Assembly: GCF_008728515.1 (NCBI RefSeq)
Contig: NC_044986.1
Location: 115,680,313 to 115,744,312 of the forward strand
Direction: 5' to 3'
DNA from: Papio anubis
Lineage: Eukaryota > Chordata > Mammalia > Primates > Cercopithecidae
Length of the DNA: 64,000 bases
This document shows, one piece after another, positions 1 to 11,519 of the stretch. The first letter of the stretch is position 1, and each line of letters starts with the position of its first letter. The notes under the pieces are model-generated. The model searched no databases, was not told the DNA's origin, and saw only the letters and a program-made list of their open reading frames with translations. Both the position numbers and the translations under genes were made by a program.

Positions 1-295
1 CTTATTTGATTAAAATATTATAAATCAGAATCTGTTATTCTCTCCTTTCCAGGCACACATTCATATTTAAATTCTCATGCTTGTTGAATTTTTCCTTCTA
101 TAGGACTTCGGTTTTCTACAACTGGAACATTTATTTATTTAGACTAGCTTATCTTTCTACAGAACTCACATATAGATGATTAGCTTTGTTTTGTTTTCCC
201 ATAGAATTGCTGAGAAGCATGTTTTATGTTTCTTATATGACCACATTGATCGCAGTCCCTCAGGATTTACTTCCTCTCCGAGGTTTACTGGATTC
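1..295. other. unassigned AT-rich sequence
   Basis: No repeat family or convincing open frame is recognised. The stretch is AT-rich with short TATTTATTTA-like runs. It runs up to the octamer that served as target for the hAT-type insertion that follows. Confidence 0.5.
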
Positions 296-303
296 TTCTA
301 AAA

Positions 304-447
304 TAATTGTTCTCAAAGTATGGTCCCTGGACTAGCAGCAAGAACATCACCTGAGGATGCCACCATTCTAGGGGTGGGATCAAGTAATCTGAGTTTAAAC
401 AAACCCTCCAGCTGCATTGAAGGCCACCAACCCTGTGAGAACCACTC
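304..447 (-). mobile_element. MER5A-like hAT-Charlie MITE
   Basis: A non-autonomous hAT-type fossil of about 144 bases. It opens with a TIR of the form TTCTCAAAGTATGGTCCCTGG and closes with GAGAACCACT, the usual ends of the MER5 group. The interior (ATCACCTGAGGATGC, GGGTGGGATCAAG, AAACAAACCCTCCAG) fits the same family. The flanking octamers 296-303 and 447-454 match at 6 of 8 positions, as expected for an old 8-base hAT target duplication. It has no coding capacity. Strand assignment rests on remembered consensus orientation and is tentative. Confidence 0.75.
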
Positions 448-454
448 TCTAAAT

Positions 455-633
455 CAGAGGATCTCAACCTTGCTTGTGCAGTAGAATTACCTGGGGAGCT
501 TTAAAGAAATATTGATGCCTGGGTCTTCACCCCAGAAATTCTGAATTAATTAGTCTCAGGTGAGGCCAGAGAATTGGGGATTTTACTAGCTCCCCGGGCG
601 ATTATAAAGTTCAGTCAAGGTTGCGAACCACTG
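455..633 (+). mobile_element. hAT-Charlie MITE (MER5/MER58-type) with perfect TSD
   Basis: This 179-base element has inverted ends (GATCTCAACCTTG and AAGGTTGCGAACCACTG) and an internal near-palindrome (ACCTGGGGAGCTTTAAAG against AGCTCCCCGGGCGATT). It is flanked by a perfect 8-base duplication, CTCTAAAT, at 447-454 and 634-641. The 8-base duplication and CAG-type termini are typical of hAT transposons. The exact subfamily is uncertain. It lies directly against the preceding MER5-like copy. Confidence 0.8.
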
Positions 634-641
634 CTCTAAAT

Positions 642-1540
642 CATTCATAACTTCACATTGTACTTGCCAACTCCAGGTTCTTTGAGTTTTTTCCTTCCCT
701 AAGGGGCTATGCCATATGAGCAGATAGTGAGGCTATGGTGAATTCAATATTACCTTGTTGTGAGTGGATTTAGATATTAAATGAAATGTGACACTGCATC
801 TTATCATTTCCTTTCATTTTGTTTATCATACATGATGAGCCTTTGAACTTGAAGCTGAATTAATTTAATGCAATGTTTCCTTTTGAATCTGTTGGATTTT
901 GTGTGTTTCAGGGTGACATGCAAAAGGAACATCTAAATGCTCTTCCTGTGATCTTTGGGGTAAGCGCCCAAGTAGAAAGAGTGTCCACGGTACATTACCC
1001 ATGTAAAGTGAGTTTAATCAGACGGAATTGATTTGTTTAAGTTACACTTACATGTACAAAAAGAAATGTTCTGGACTAAATAAACTCAGTATTAAAATTG
1101 CCTTCACACTCCATACCTAACCAATTTTTATCACCGTAAATGCTACCAGTTAGATGCTACCTGGGAAAGAAAATGTGATCCTTCAGCTAGCAAATTAGGA
1201 GAGACAGTAAGCAGCAACTTCTTCTTGGTTTCAGTGGAGAGGAATATCTTAGGAACCTTTCCAGACATAGATTAGAAACACTCCCAACTCACTTTATAAT
1301 AGCCAATGAATCATTTTCTCCACACTCAGCAAGGTGTTTAAATCGTACCTTTGTCACACAAATATTAACCAGTGACATACTTCTTTTCATCTTCAATCTT
1401 ATTTTATATATGGCGAGAGCTTGGGAGTGACGGTCTTTTGTGAGTCCGGTTTGATACTGGGAGATCCCTAGATGTCCTTTGAAACTGGGCATCCCTGCAT
1501 GTCATTTGAATGAGAAGATTCTAAAATATTCAAGGCCAAG
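642..1540. other. unassigned sequence
   Basis: About 900 bases with no recognised repeat, RNA gene or credible exon. The only open frames are short and lack a family match I can name. Confidence 0.4.
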
Positions 1541-2009
1541 TGAAAGCCTTTCACCACCAGAAGCTAGATGGACATATTCACTGTCACACGCAGCAAAGCC
1601 AGAATGGCTCCTGGGGTCTTGACTCGCAAAGCTCTGTGGTGATGGCTAACTGACCACGGTGTTCCAAGGTGTGAGACTGGTGGACCAGCAGCAAGGGCAC
1701 CACTTGATTTTATAACAGAAACAAGAAATCAAGGACAAGGAAGAAGAAGGCAGATATCAACTGTTACAGTTGGACAATCATGAGCTCTTCCTCTGTTTCT
1801 AGACCTGAGCAAATTCTCAAACCCAGAGCCCTTCTGTTGAAAGAGAATTTGAGGCCCCAAAGGAAGAGCCCTGATATGTGACAGAAAGCATATAGAGTAC
1901 AACTTAATTTCCCCAGTCCTTCCCTAAGGCTACTTAGCAGACTATCCCAGGGAGAACGTTGATAGAAGACCTAAGAGTTCTTCCGCATAGATTATGTAGC
2001 CTGATAAAT
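1541..2009 (+). mobile_element. possible ERVL internal remnant
   Basis: Stretches such as AAGAAATCAAGGACAAGG and CAACTGTTACAGTTGGAC resemble the decayed internal region of ERVL-class elements. The segment directly precedes an ERVL-type LTR. All frames are broken. The assignment is weak and rests on context as much as on sequence. Confidence 0.3.
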
Positions 2010-2047
2010 GCAAAGGTTTTATAGCTATAAATAGTTTATATATAAAT

Positions 2048-2073
2048 AAATTATTTATAGCTATAAATAATTT
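2048..2073. repeat. 26-bp perfect AT palindrome
   Basis: The half-site AAATTATTTATAG is followed at once by its exact complement in reverse, with no spacer. It lies near the 5' end of the ERVL LTR. A related copy of TTATAGCTATAAATA occurs about 30 bases upstream. Confidence 0.9.
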
Positions 2074-2452
2074 CAGGTCAACTTGGCAAGGGTATGGTGC
2101 CCAGTTGTTTGGTCAAACACTAGTCGAAATGTTGCTGTGAACGTATTTTCTGTATTAAATTTCCACATTTACTATCCGTTGACTTGAAGTAAAACATGTT
2201 ACTTCCCATAATTTGAGAAGGCCTCATCTAATCAACTGAACACCTTAAGAACAAAAACTGGGCTTCCTGAGGAAGCGGAAATTCTGCCTCAATGATGCAA
2301 CATAGAAATTCTACTTGAATTTTGGGGCTGCCCTACACATTTTGACTTGCCAGGTCCACCATTGCCTGTGTGTGTCAGTTCCTTAAAATTTATTTCTCCT
2401 CTTATCTATCTTTTATCTGTCTGTTCATCTACCCACCCATCCTTCAGTCCAT

Positions 2453-2476
2453 TCATCCATCCATCCATCCATCCAC
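2453..2476. repeat. (ATCC)n microsatellite
   Basis: Tandem ATCC/CCAT units within the 3' part of the ERVL LTR, at the position where such LTRs often hold a short tandem tract. Confidence 0.9.
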
Positions 2477-2575
2477 ACTATTGGTTCTTGACAATTTTGG
2501 CCAATACAGTAGATAAAAATCTAGATAGGAGAGTGGTGGTAGAGAACTACAGGATTCTGAAGCTGGGCCACATAC

Positions 2576-2871
2576 TTTTTTTTTTTTTTGAGATGGACTC
2601 TTGCTCTCTCACCCAGTTTGTAGTGCAGTGGCACAATCTTAACTCATTGTAACCTCCGCCTCCTGGGTTCAAGTGATTCGCCTGCCTCAACCACCCAAGT
2701 AGCTGGCACTACAGGTGCCCATCACCATGCCCGGCTAATTTTTGTATTTTTAATAGGGAGGGGGTTTCACTATGTTGACCAGGCTGGTCTTGAACTCCTG
2801 ATCTTGTGTTCCACATGCCTCAGCCTCCCAAACAGCTAGGATTACAGGTGTGAGCCACTGCGCCTGCCCCT
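2576..2871 (-). mobile_element. Alu SINE, full length
   Basis: It reads from a poly-T head through GAGATGGACTCTTGCTCTC, CCTCCTGGGTTCAAGTG and the A-rich linker complement to TGTGAGCCACTGCGCCTG, i.e. an Alu on the minus strand. It is moderately diverged. The flanks GGCCACATAC and GGCCATGTAA are a plausible decayed target duplication. It splits the ERVL remnant. Confidence 0.95.
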
Positions 2872-2879
2872 GGCCATGT

Positions 2880-4680
2880 AATTTAATAGGCAACTACTAA
2901 CATGCTACTGGTCCCTAAGAGATAATGAAGACTTAACCAGGCAACATGAGTCAATGATGGTACGTGAGCTATTCATCATGAGCTGGTATTGGCATAACCC
3001 TAAGTCATATGGTGAAGTAGGCACAATAGTGATCCACTATGCAGTGGAAATGATTCATTCAGAACTGGCTCCAAGCAGGTCCTGAGAGTACACATAAGTT
3101 ACAGAAACAAGTGGTTCAGATTCCACATCTGTCACATTAATGCCTTACCTCACTTTACACCATTGCCAGCTGATAGGCAGGTGAGCTTGTTTGTTAATGC
3201 AAGGGAATAAATAACTGTTATTGCACTAATGACCTATCAGGGGTGCCCTTGAAATATGGTGATTGGGAGAAATCATCTCAGTAGCAGTGCTTTGAGTAGT
3301 ACATCTGACCACGTGCTTTGTTTGGAAGGAGAAGTTGTCTGAGGTAGGAATACACATGGACTCCTAGGCAGTCGTGAGTGGCTTGAAGAGGAGAGCTGAG
3401 GAGAGGTATGTGGATGGAACTATGAAATGGACACAAAGTGTGTAAAACTCTGTATGGCATGTCAGTGGCCACCAAAGAACACCCATTTCCAAGAAGAGGC
3501 TGGAAACTGGGTGAACAAGATGTCTCATTTGGGTGCCTCTGCTCTCACTGCCCCTGTGTTTGTCCATAAACAGAGGAGTCATACTGGCAAGGATGGAAGC
3601 ATGCATAGCCCAACTGCCATCAGCTGCATCTCACCAAGCTTATTCTAGCTGCCATTGCTGCTGAAAATCCCGCCCCTACAATCCCTCACACAGACCATCT
3701 GAGTACTTGGTGACAAGCTGCTAACATTAGACACCTTCTAGCTTTCTATGATTCATCCTTACTAAGAATGATCCATATCTTAAGTATGGCTTTGTCTCCC
3801 TTGACTGCAGTGACTGAACCACGTTGTCAGACAGCTCAAGGCATCCACTGTACAGCAAAAGAGGTATGGCAGTGGACATATGACTGTGAGTTCCATTGGT
3901 CTTCCCATAAATGGCTCACCGGAAGCTGACATCCTAATAGAGCAACAAACGAATCTTCTTAAGGGCAGAGCTAAGCCACAGTATGGAGAGGACACCCTGT
4001 GAGCTGGAGTGCTGTCCCCCAAGATGCTGTTATATGGTGCTGTGTCACTGACAGTTAAAAACCTGCATCTGGGAACCAAGAAAGGAAATAGAAGTTGATC
4101 CTCTCTCTATTAATTCTAATCAAGTCACTTGGAGACTGTGCCATCCATACAACTCTAGGTGTTTCTGGATTAGAGACCCTGTTCCTGATGGGAGGGGTAT
4201 ACTTCCTTCAGAGTACACAAAAAGGATTCTAGTAAACCTAAGTCAATTACCACAGGGCCATTTGGGGTCTTCATGCCAGTAGTCCAGGGACAAAAAAAAA
4301 AAGAATTACTATATTGACAGGAGGAATTGATGCTGATTATCACGAAGATAGAGGGTCACTCCTACAGGATAGGGGCAGAGAGAAGAAAGTCCAGAATCCA
4401 TGGGAGTTACTGGAACACCTCCTGATGCTTTCATGCCTGGTGATAGCTGTGAGTGGTCAGTTGAAACAACCACAGCCAAGAAGCACACGATGGCCAGGGG
4501 ATCAGATTCCTCCGAAATAAAAGTCTGGATCCTCTCACCAGACAGGTAACCTAGACCAACAGGAGCAGAGCTGAAGGTTGGAGGGAATTGGAATGAGTAG
4601 TAGGGGAGGAAGATGATGAATATCATGTGTTGCCTCTTAATGCCACAGCTTATCCCATGAAACCTCCTCCAGCTGTAAAA
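2880..4680 (+). pseudogene. decayed ERVL pol (integrase to dUTPase-like) remnant
   Basis: An old endogenous retrovirus of class ERVL (class III). About 3430-4290 corresponds to the C-terminal pol/integrase region and about 4300-4650 to the dUTPase-like region that ERVL elements carry after integrase. Recognition is from scattered nucleotide similarity in the expected order. Every frame is interrupted by stops and frameshifts, so no product is possible. The longest open piece on the sense strand is 4314-4520. The section 2880-3400 is weaker. No matching 3' LTR is seen after 4680. Confidence 0.6.
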
Positions 4681-4689
4681 GTTAATGGT

Positions 4690-5470
4690 TTTACTTTTGT
4701 GTGTTTGTCTATTTTTTAGAAGTTGTATCTGGCTACTCCCTTGAACCAGCAGAGACAGATATCAGGACAACATGAACTTAACATGGAGCATAGGATTGCA
4801 AATCAATAAACTAACACTCTGGAAAATGAACAATAAAATTATTATATAATTACATATAAAATTGAAATGCTATATAAAAATATAAATTTAAGTAAAATGA
4901 AAAAGTAATAAAATTTGTCTTAAAAATATGTAATTCATTTCCTTTTCATTTCACCATTCAGAAAAGTCTAAGTGTCAAACATCCTGATATATAAGAAGCT
5001 ATGACCCCTATCATGACTATATCCGACTGCTTAATAATGCTGATTAAAAGTTCATAAAGTTTCATTGAATCTTCAATCTTAGACTCTATCTAAATTCTTC
5101 CTCTTATGAGCTATAGCAGCTTAACAATTGACTAGTATTCATTTTATTTTCATTCTGTGTTTGTACACTATTATTAAACTGTCTTCTGTCATCTCCAGTA
5201 AGTAATCTTAATTATTAAGCAAAAGTGAAAAGACAGTAGATTTTTGTTCTGGGATTTTCATTATTAAAAGTTGTTCCAAGTCCATGTTTCTATTTCTTAT
5301 GTAGACTGTTTTAGGTGCTGAGAACCTATGATTTATTTTAAATACTTCTTAAAATCTTGCAGATACTTCTTTCTGCGTCCACTGCTCTTGGTATATCCTC
5401 TCTCCTGAATTATGATAGCAACCCAGTAGCTGGTTTTGTTGTCCAGAGTTGTCTCTGTCTCAAACCCAGC
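4690..5470. other. unassigned AT-rich sequence
   Basis: Nothing recognised. 4800-4930 is very AT-rich, with repeated ATAAAATTATTATATAAT-like words. It may include remains of the retroviral 3' end, but I cannot show this. Confidence 0.4.
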
Positions 5471-5474
5471 CTTC

Positions 5475-5770
5475 GTACTGCTACCAGAGTATGCTCTTAT
5501 ATAAAAAGAAATCTGAAGGCACTGGTTTTGTGCCATAAACTTTCAGGGACTCCCACCATCCTGTAAATTCCTCTGTATTTTGACCCTAAAATACCTTGTC
5601 ACCTTCATCTGCTACCATAAATTACTTCTCGTTTTTATGTCTAAAAATGTTCTCAATATCACAAACGATTGTTTCAGTACCATATCCAGACACACCAACT
5701 ATTTCATAACTGTCTACCTATCTTCCTTGTTTGCTTTTACAACGGCAGTTTCTCTATTTCCTTTATGAAC
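5475..5770 (+). mobile_element. L2 LINE fragment (probable)
   Basis: A sense L2-like 3' region: GCTACCAGAGTATGCTC, CAGGGACTCCCACCATCCTG, CCTTGTCACCTTCATCTGCTACC and a pyrimidine-rich end, in the order seen in L2 3' parts. It is strongly diverged. Confidence 0.45.
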
Positions 5771-5779
5771 AACAATTGT

Positions 5780-7025
5780 GCACTGGATTGAGCCATATCT
5801 TGGAAAGATGTCAGTATGCCAGTAGACATTCTTGATATTTAAAGCCTTGGATAAGAGGCAGTCAACTTACAATTGGGAAGAATGGACCTGTGACCAAAGG
5901 AGTAGCCAGATAGTATAGTAGTGTGTTTAATTAATCAGCAGTCAAGAAGATCCAACGTGAGTTTATTAACTGGGTGATATGACGATCCAAGCAATCATGG
6001 GTTAGAATGGGAGATGGAAAAAGGGCATGCAGAAATCCACTCCTGAGAAAGGAGCTGCCATTCTTTATCCTCTTGATTCAGGTAACAAGGTTCAAGATCT
6101 TGCCCCAGTGGTCAGGCAAGACTAGGAAAAGGAGCAATGAGAGAGGGAATCATGTGAGGCTGAGATGCCTGAAGCTGTTCCAACTGGACCAAGTCACATT
6201 TTCAAAGGCAAGGCTTTTCAACAAAATCCTCTAAATGATCCTCAAAGACCAATGAGCTCATTAGGCGATGGAAGTAAAGATGGTATTTTGGAGTTTGGTA
6301 TATTAGATTAAAAACCCAGCCAATATTTGTAACCTGTTTATATGGCCATTGGTTTTGATTTTTTGTTAAGAGATAAAATTGCTGAGATCACCAGCTGCTC
6401 TTTGGCCAAAGACGCTGTGTGGTTCAAGCTCAGTAGCAAATGACCAACATCCCAGATGGGCTCAGTCACCTGCAGCCTGTCATGTCAGCACAATTGGCCA
6501 TTTACAAACCAGTGGGGGTTTCTTAGGAGTTTGTTTATCTTTTAAGAGAACCAACTGCCTGGAGCTGAATTGTCTGGGCTATAAATAGAGAGATAGTGCA
6601 CAGGATAGTTTCACCATTAAAGAGGAGAAGACCATTAGATGGAAAAAAAGAAGCACATTTTTATATTACTGCTTTATAGGAACCTGGGTAGAGCCTTTGG
6701 AATTTTTACCCAGTGAGCTTTGCAACTGAAAAAGAAAATAATAGTTAACAGTACCAACATGTTCCAAATATCTAAAATCTGCTGAATGTCATTTTATAAT
6801 CTCTGGAGGTCAGAAAAAGAAACCACGGTGGGATATTACCCTTGTCAACCCTAATGGTAGTACAACAGACTGATAATCTATAAAGCAAAACACTGTAGTA
6901 ACCTCCTGAGGTTACTAGCAGGTGGAGCACACTCTGTTCTGCAGAAACCAGCTGGGTACAGTTCAAAGCATTCACAAATTCTTTATAAGGATGCCTTGTG
7001 TTATCAGTAGGGCCAAAAATGTCTC
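5780..7025. other. unassigned sequence
   Basis: About 1.2 kb without a recognised repeat. Words such as GTGAGTTTATTAACTGGG near 5960 are reminiscent of an antisense LTR, but no ends or duplications support this. Confidence 0.35.
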
Positions 7026-7029
7026 AATC

Positions 7030-7190
7030 AGTGCACATTTATATAACAATGACCAAACTCTGGGCTAATATGTTTCTGAAATGTGCAGTAGACTATCCTC
7101 ACAATTTTATGAATTAGCTGATATGAAAGATGAGGAATTTTTCATTTAAATCTATCTACCAGTGATATGTGTCCAAATGACCGGGTCAAA
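7030..7190 (-). mobile_element. MIR SINE fragment (probable)
   Basis: TATCCTCACAATTTTATGAATTAGCTG followed by AAAGATGAGGAA matches the central antisense MIR core (TCCTCACAACAAC...GATGAGGAAACTGAG). Confidence 0.45.
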
Positions 7191-7439
7191 CCAGATTCAT
7201 TTTGTTTTTCCGACACTGCATACATTCTCACAGGCTTATTTTTGAAGAAAATTGCAGTCACATGTTATTCCTATCAAATTGTCTCTTTGTATATTTGCAG
7301 TATTTACTTTTTGTGTTAAAATTTAAACACTGATAAATTATGATGCTCTGAGCAATACTGCCCTCACACACGGACACTATTTTAATTATATATTTACATA
7401 ATACAAATTATTTACTTGTATAATTTGTATAACCTTTTA

Positions 7440-9500
7440 ATTTCTTGACCAATAGGAAAAATTTTAAAAAATTATATACCTGGAGTAAAATTCACTCTTT
7501 CTGGTGTTCAATTCTAAAGGTTTTGATAAATGCATAGTCATGTAATGATCACTATATTTCCATACAGAACAATCTCTCACCCGAACATTGCTTTTGTGAT
7601 GCCCCTATGTGGTTAGTCCTTTCATCCACCTGCTCACCCCTCACCAAATCCAGGCAACCACCACAGTAGGTTTGCCTTTACCAGAATGTCATGCATAATA
7701 AATCATAGGCTATTTCACCTTTGGCATCATGCTTCTTTCACTGAGCAAAGTGCATTTAAGATTTATTCATGTTGCTGCATGAATCAACAGCTCATTCATT
7801 TTTACGGCTGCATAGTATTCCATTGTATGCATGGAAAACATTCATTTCCTATTCATAATATTTTCCTTGATTTAAGGACATTTGGCTTGTTTCCAATCAG
7901 CGGTAATTATAAATAAAGTTTCAATAAACACTTGTGCCCAGATGTCTGTGTGAAAGTAAATTTTCACTTGGCTAGGGTAAGTATCGAAGACTGGAATAGG
8001 TGGGTCATATCGTAAGTGTGAGTGTAGCTTTGTAAGAAACTGCCCAAATGTTTTTTACTATTGCTCTACCATTTTGCATTCCCACCAGTAGTGTAAGAGA
8101 ATTTCATTTGCTCCAAATCTTTGTCAGAATTTGGTATCATCAGTGTTTTTTGGTTTTTGTTTTATGAAATGTGTATTTCATTGTCGTTTTAATTTGCATT
8201 TCCCTAATGGCTAATAATTTTCAGCATCTGTTTATGTGCCCATTTTCCATCTGTATGTCTTCTTTGGTGAAGTGTCTGTACAAATATTTTGCCCGTTTTC
8301 AAAACTTTTGTTTGTTTGATGTTTTCTTGTTGAGTTTTGAGCATTCCTTATGTATTCTGGATACAAGCTCTTTTTCAGAAATTATTTTCTCAATTCTAAT
8401 TCCTTTGACTTTCTATATACAGTTTAGAATTGCTGGTGATATTTACAAGAAAATCTGATGGGATTTTGCCTGGGATTGCATTTAACCAATTGTTCAGTTT
8501 GGGAAGATTGACATCTTAACAGTACCGACTCTTCTGTTCCTCAAACAAAGTTTGTATCTCCATTTATTTGGATCTTCTTTGATTTATTTAACTGGTGTTT
8601 TGCAGTTTTTAGCATAGAAATCCTACACGTTTTTAGATTTTCTTATACCTAAGTATTGTTGTGTTTTGGTGTTATTATACATAAAGTTTAACTAAAAATT
8701 TTAGATTTCCAATTTTTCACCACTGCCATATGCAAATATTTATTTTTGTGTATTATCCTTGTATTCTGTGACTTTTCTAAAATTCACTTAATAGTTCTCA
8801 GAGTACTTTTATAGATTTTTTTGAGAAGTTTTTAATATGGCTTATTACACTGTCTAATGCTCCCAGTATGATGAATAGGAGCGGTAAGAGAACATTTTTG
8901 CCTTACCCATGATCTTAAGAAAAATTATTCAGGTTTTCCTCATTAAGCATATGCTATCTATAGATATAAACAGGTGCTCTTTATCAGGTATACTTCTGAT
9001 AGGTAAACTTTATCAGGTAAACTTCTATTCCCAGTTTGCTAATTTTTTAAAAAATCATGAATCCGGCCGGGCGCGGTGGCTCAAGCCTGTAATCCCAGCA
9101 CCTTTGGGAGACAGGCGGATCGAGGGTCAGGAGATGAGACCATGCAAGCTAGCTGCTGAGGTGAAACCCGTCTCTACTAAAATACAAGCTAGCCGGGCGA
9201 GGTGGCGGGTACTGTAGTCCAAAGCTACTCAGGAGGCTGAGGGCAGGAGAATAAAGTAAAGCTTGGGGCCCAGGCTGCAGTGAACTGAGATTAGGCCACT
9301 GCACTCCCAGCCCGGTGACAGAGCAAGACTCCGTCTCAAAAAAAAAAAAAAAAAAAATCATGAATCCATGTTTCTGGAACCTCCATTGAGGTGACATTTT
9401 TTCTTAAGTATATTAAATTACATTGACTGAATTTTAAATATTGAACCAGTCTTATATTCCCAATGGGACAATTTTAATTCATAAAAATTATTTGCTCTTA
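7440..9500 (-). mobile_element. old L1 (L1M), 3' UTR and ORF2 C-terminal part
   Basis: An antisense L1. The 3' UTR comes first (AAATTCACTCTTTCTGG, GCATAGTATTCCATTGTATG, GACATTTGGCTTGTTTCC, GGTGGGTCATATCGTAAG, CATTCCCACCAGTAGTG). ORF2 sequence follows in reverse (TTAATTTGCATTTCCCTAATG, TTGCCTGGGATTGCATTTAACC, GTTTTGCAGTTTTTAGC). It is 5' truncated, heavily diverged and non-functional. The later Alu insertion at 9065-9353 separates its last ~140 bases. Confidence 0.85.
9065..9353 (+). mobile_element. Alu SINE with perfect TSD but many indels
   Basis: It starts exactly at GGCCGGGCGCGGTGG and ends in an A run. The flanking duplication AAAATCATGAATCC (9051-9064 and 9354-9367) is perfect. The promoter-proximal end looks young and AluY-like. 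The interior has many single-base insertions and deletions plus a scrambled stretch near 9140-9165 (CATGCAAGCTAGCTGC where a CATCCTGGCTAAC type is expected). It lies within an old L1. Confidence 0.95.
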
Positions 9501-9535
9501 TCATCACTAACTTTATTTACTTTCCTAAAATTGAA

Positions 9536-9600
9536 ATATATCTGTATATATGTATATATATACACACATATATATATTATATATATATAATGCACATATA
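9536..9600. repeat. (TA)n/(TATG)n-rich microsatellite
   Basis: An alternating TA tract with interspersed ACACAC and GTATATATG units, between two L1 fragments. Confidence 0.9.
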
Positions 9601-9699
9601 TTTAGGGTTTATTAAAGGCAGTTCAGTTCCTTAAATTAAGTTAAAAATTAATTTAATTTGAACATCCTTAAAAATATCTAGTCTACCTCTCATCTACTT

Positions 9700-10640
9700 A
9701 ATCAATTTTATTTTTTAAATTTATTTTTTAATTGACACATAATAATCATATGTATGAGGTATATAATGATGTTCTGATATACACAATGTATGGTGATTCA
9801 ATCAGGGTAATTAGCATATCCATGACCTCAAACATAGTGTTTTTTTGTATTAGAAACATTCGAACTCCTCTCTTATAGCTAAATGAAAATATGTAATAAA
9901 TTATTCTTAACTATTGTCATTCTACAGTGCTAAACAGCATTTAAACTTATTTCTCCTATCCAGCTGTAATTGTATACCCTTCAACCAATAGCTATCTTCT
10001 GCTCCCTCCATCCTTCCCAGACTCTAGTAACCACTCTTTTACTCCTCTCTTCTATGTGATCAACTTTCTGTCTTCCACATGTGAGTGACAACATACAATG
10101 TTTATCTTTCTGTTCTTATTTCACTTAGCATAATGTCCTCCTGGCTCATCTAAGTTGCTGGGAATGACAGGATTTCATTCTTTTTATGGCTGAATAGTAT
10201 TCCATTGTGTATATATACCACATGTTCTTTATTCATTCACCTGTTGACGGACAGTGAAGTTGATTCCACGTCTTGGCTATTGTCAATAGTGCTGCAATAA
10301 ACATGAGGTTTACTGCAGATGTCCCTTGGACATACTGATTTCATTTTCTTTGGATATATACCCAGCAGTGTGTTGCTCAATCATATGGTAGTTCTACATT
10401 TAGTTTTTTGAGGACCCTTCATATTGTTCTCCATAAGGACTGAACTAGTTTACATTCCCACCAACAATGCCTAAGAGTTCCCTTTTCTTTGCACCCTCAC
10501 CAGCATTTATTATTTTTTGGGTTTTTGATAATAGCTGTCCTAACTTGGGTGAGGTGATACCTCATTGTGGTTTTTGGTTTGCATTTCCCTGGTGATGAGC
10601 GATGTGGAATATTTTTTCATATACCTTTTGAATTTTGCCT
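9700..10640 (-). mobile_element. L1 (L1MA/L1PB-type) 3' end, antisense
   Basis: Begins with the 3' UTR complement (TTTAATTGACACATAATAATC, TATGAGGTATATAATGATG, GGGTAATTAGCATATCC). It proceeds through TATGGCTGAATAGTATTCC, GATATATACCCAGCAGTG, CATTCCCACCAACAATG and TTTGCATTTCCCTGGTGATG. It is less diverged than the preceding L1. Only the 3' UTR and the extreme end of ORF2 remain. Confidence 0.85.
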
Positions 10641-10689
10641 GTGTTTGACCCCACAATGGCTTGTTATTCATTTTATACTAATTAACTCT

Positions 10690-10910
10690 TTTAATTCAGT
10701 GTTTATTAAACACATAATACGTTGAAAATATGGAATAGATCCAAGTGATAAAGGGGAAACTTTATCATTAGTGAACTTATTCAGGCTTGAGGTATAACCA
10801 ACATGCTCCGGGCGTGCCGAGAAAGGGCATGAGAATCAGTGTGTGTGGTGAGTGAAGGCTTCTTGGAGGAGGTGGCTGGAGCTGAGGCTTGAAGGAAAGG
10901 TCTACATAAA
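10690..10910 (-). mobile_element. L2 LINE 3' fragment, antisense
   Basis: AGTGTTTATTAAACACATAA followed ~150 bases later by GAAGGCTTCTTGGAGGAGG and GAGCTGAGGCTTGAAGGA. This is the usual order of the L2 3' end read in reverse. Confidence 0.6.
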
Positions 10911-10914
10911 TGTA

Positions 10915-11310
10915 GACCACCTTCTCCCCTTACCTAACATTACTTACCCAGTTTAAGGCCCTAGGGAGTGAGAAGGAACTCTGTAACTCACCCAGCCCAC
11001 CACAGCTGACTAGATCGGACAATCTATCCACTGCCTGGGATAAGGCATCTCATCCTCTTCCCGTCAATATGGGGAGTGGTCCAGTCCTTGGCATTGGACT
11101 CGAAAGCAGGAGTTTATGGTAGACACAGTGAACTGGCTTCCACCTGTTGCTACATGAAAGTTGAACAATCAACAGGAAAATCCTATCTTTAATGAGAGGA
11201 GGAAGAGAAGAAAGACGCAGGACCCCAAGGGAAGGGAATGGAGAAGCTAAGAAACTGGGCTCCTTACAACCTGGTACTTTTCTAGTTCCTAGTTCTTATA
11301 AGGTCTACTT
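10915..11310. other. unassigned sequence
   Basis: About 400 bases of mixed composition between an L2 fragment and an Alu. No family or exon is recognised. A purine-rich patch lies at about 11190-11240. Confidence 0.4.
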
Positions 11311-11325
11311 GAACTTCACTTTCTT

Positions 11326-11482
11326 TTTTTTTTTAGATAGAGTCTTGCACTGTCACCTGGGCCGGAGTGCAGTGGTGTGATCTCGGCTCACTGCAACCTC
11401 TGCCTCCTAGGTTCAAGCGATTCTCCTGCCTCAGCCTCCTGAGTAGCTGGGATTACAGGTGCCTGCTACCATGCCCAGCTAA

Positions 11483-11519
<37 letters not shown>

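Larger units (their letters stand above)
2010..2510 (+). mobile_element. ERVL-class LTR (LTR16/MLT2-like)
   Basis: The body reads GGTCAACTTGGCAAGG, GCCCAGTTGTTTGGTCAAAC, AAGGCCTCATCTAATCAACTG and GGGCTTCCTGAGGAAG, typical of ERVL LTRs. It ends with a CTAT/CCAT-rich tract followed by CTATTGGTTCTTGAC and CCAATACAG, the usual 3' end. No sharp target duplication is visible. The LTR is on the same strand as the pol-like remnant downstream, so both may derive from one provirus. Confidence 0.65.

Noticed and set aside
4309..4626. Minus-strand frame of 105 codons
   Set aside because: It is antisense to the decayed ERVL pol/dUTPase-like remnant and has no independent support.
7440..10640. A single long L1
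   Set aside because: The 3' UTR landmarks occur twice (about 7800 and 10190), and the second copy is less diverged, so these are two separate antisense L1 ends.
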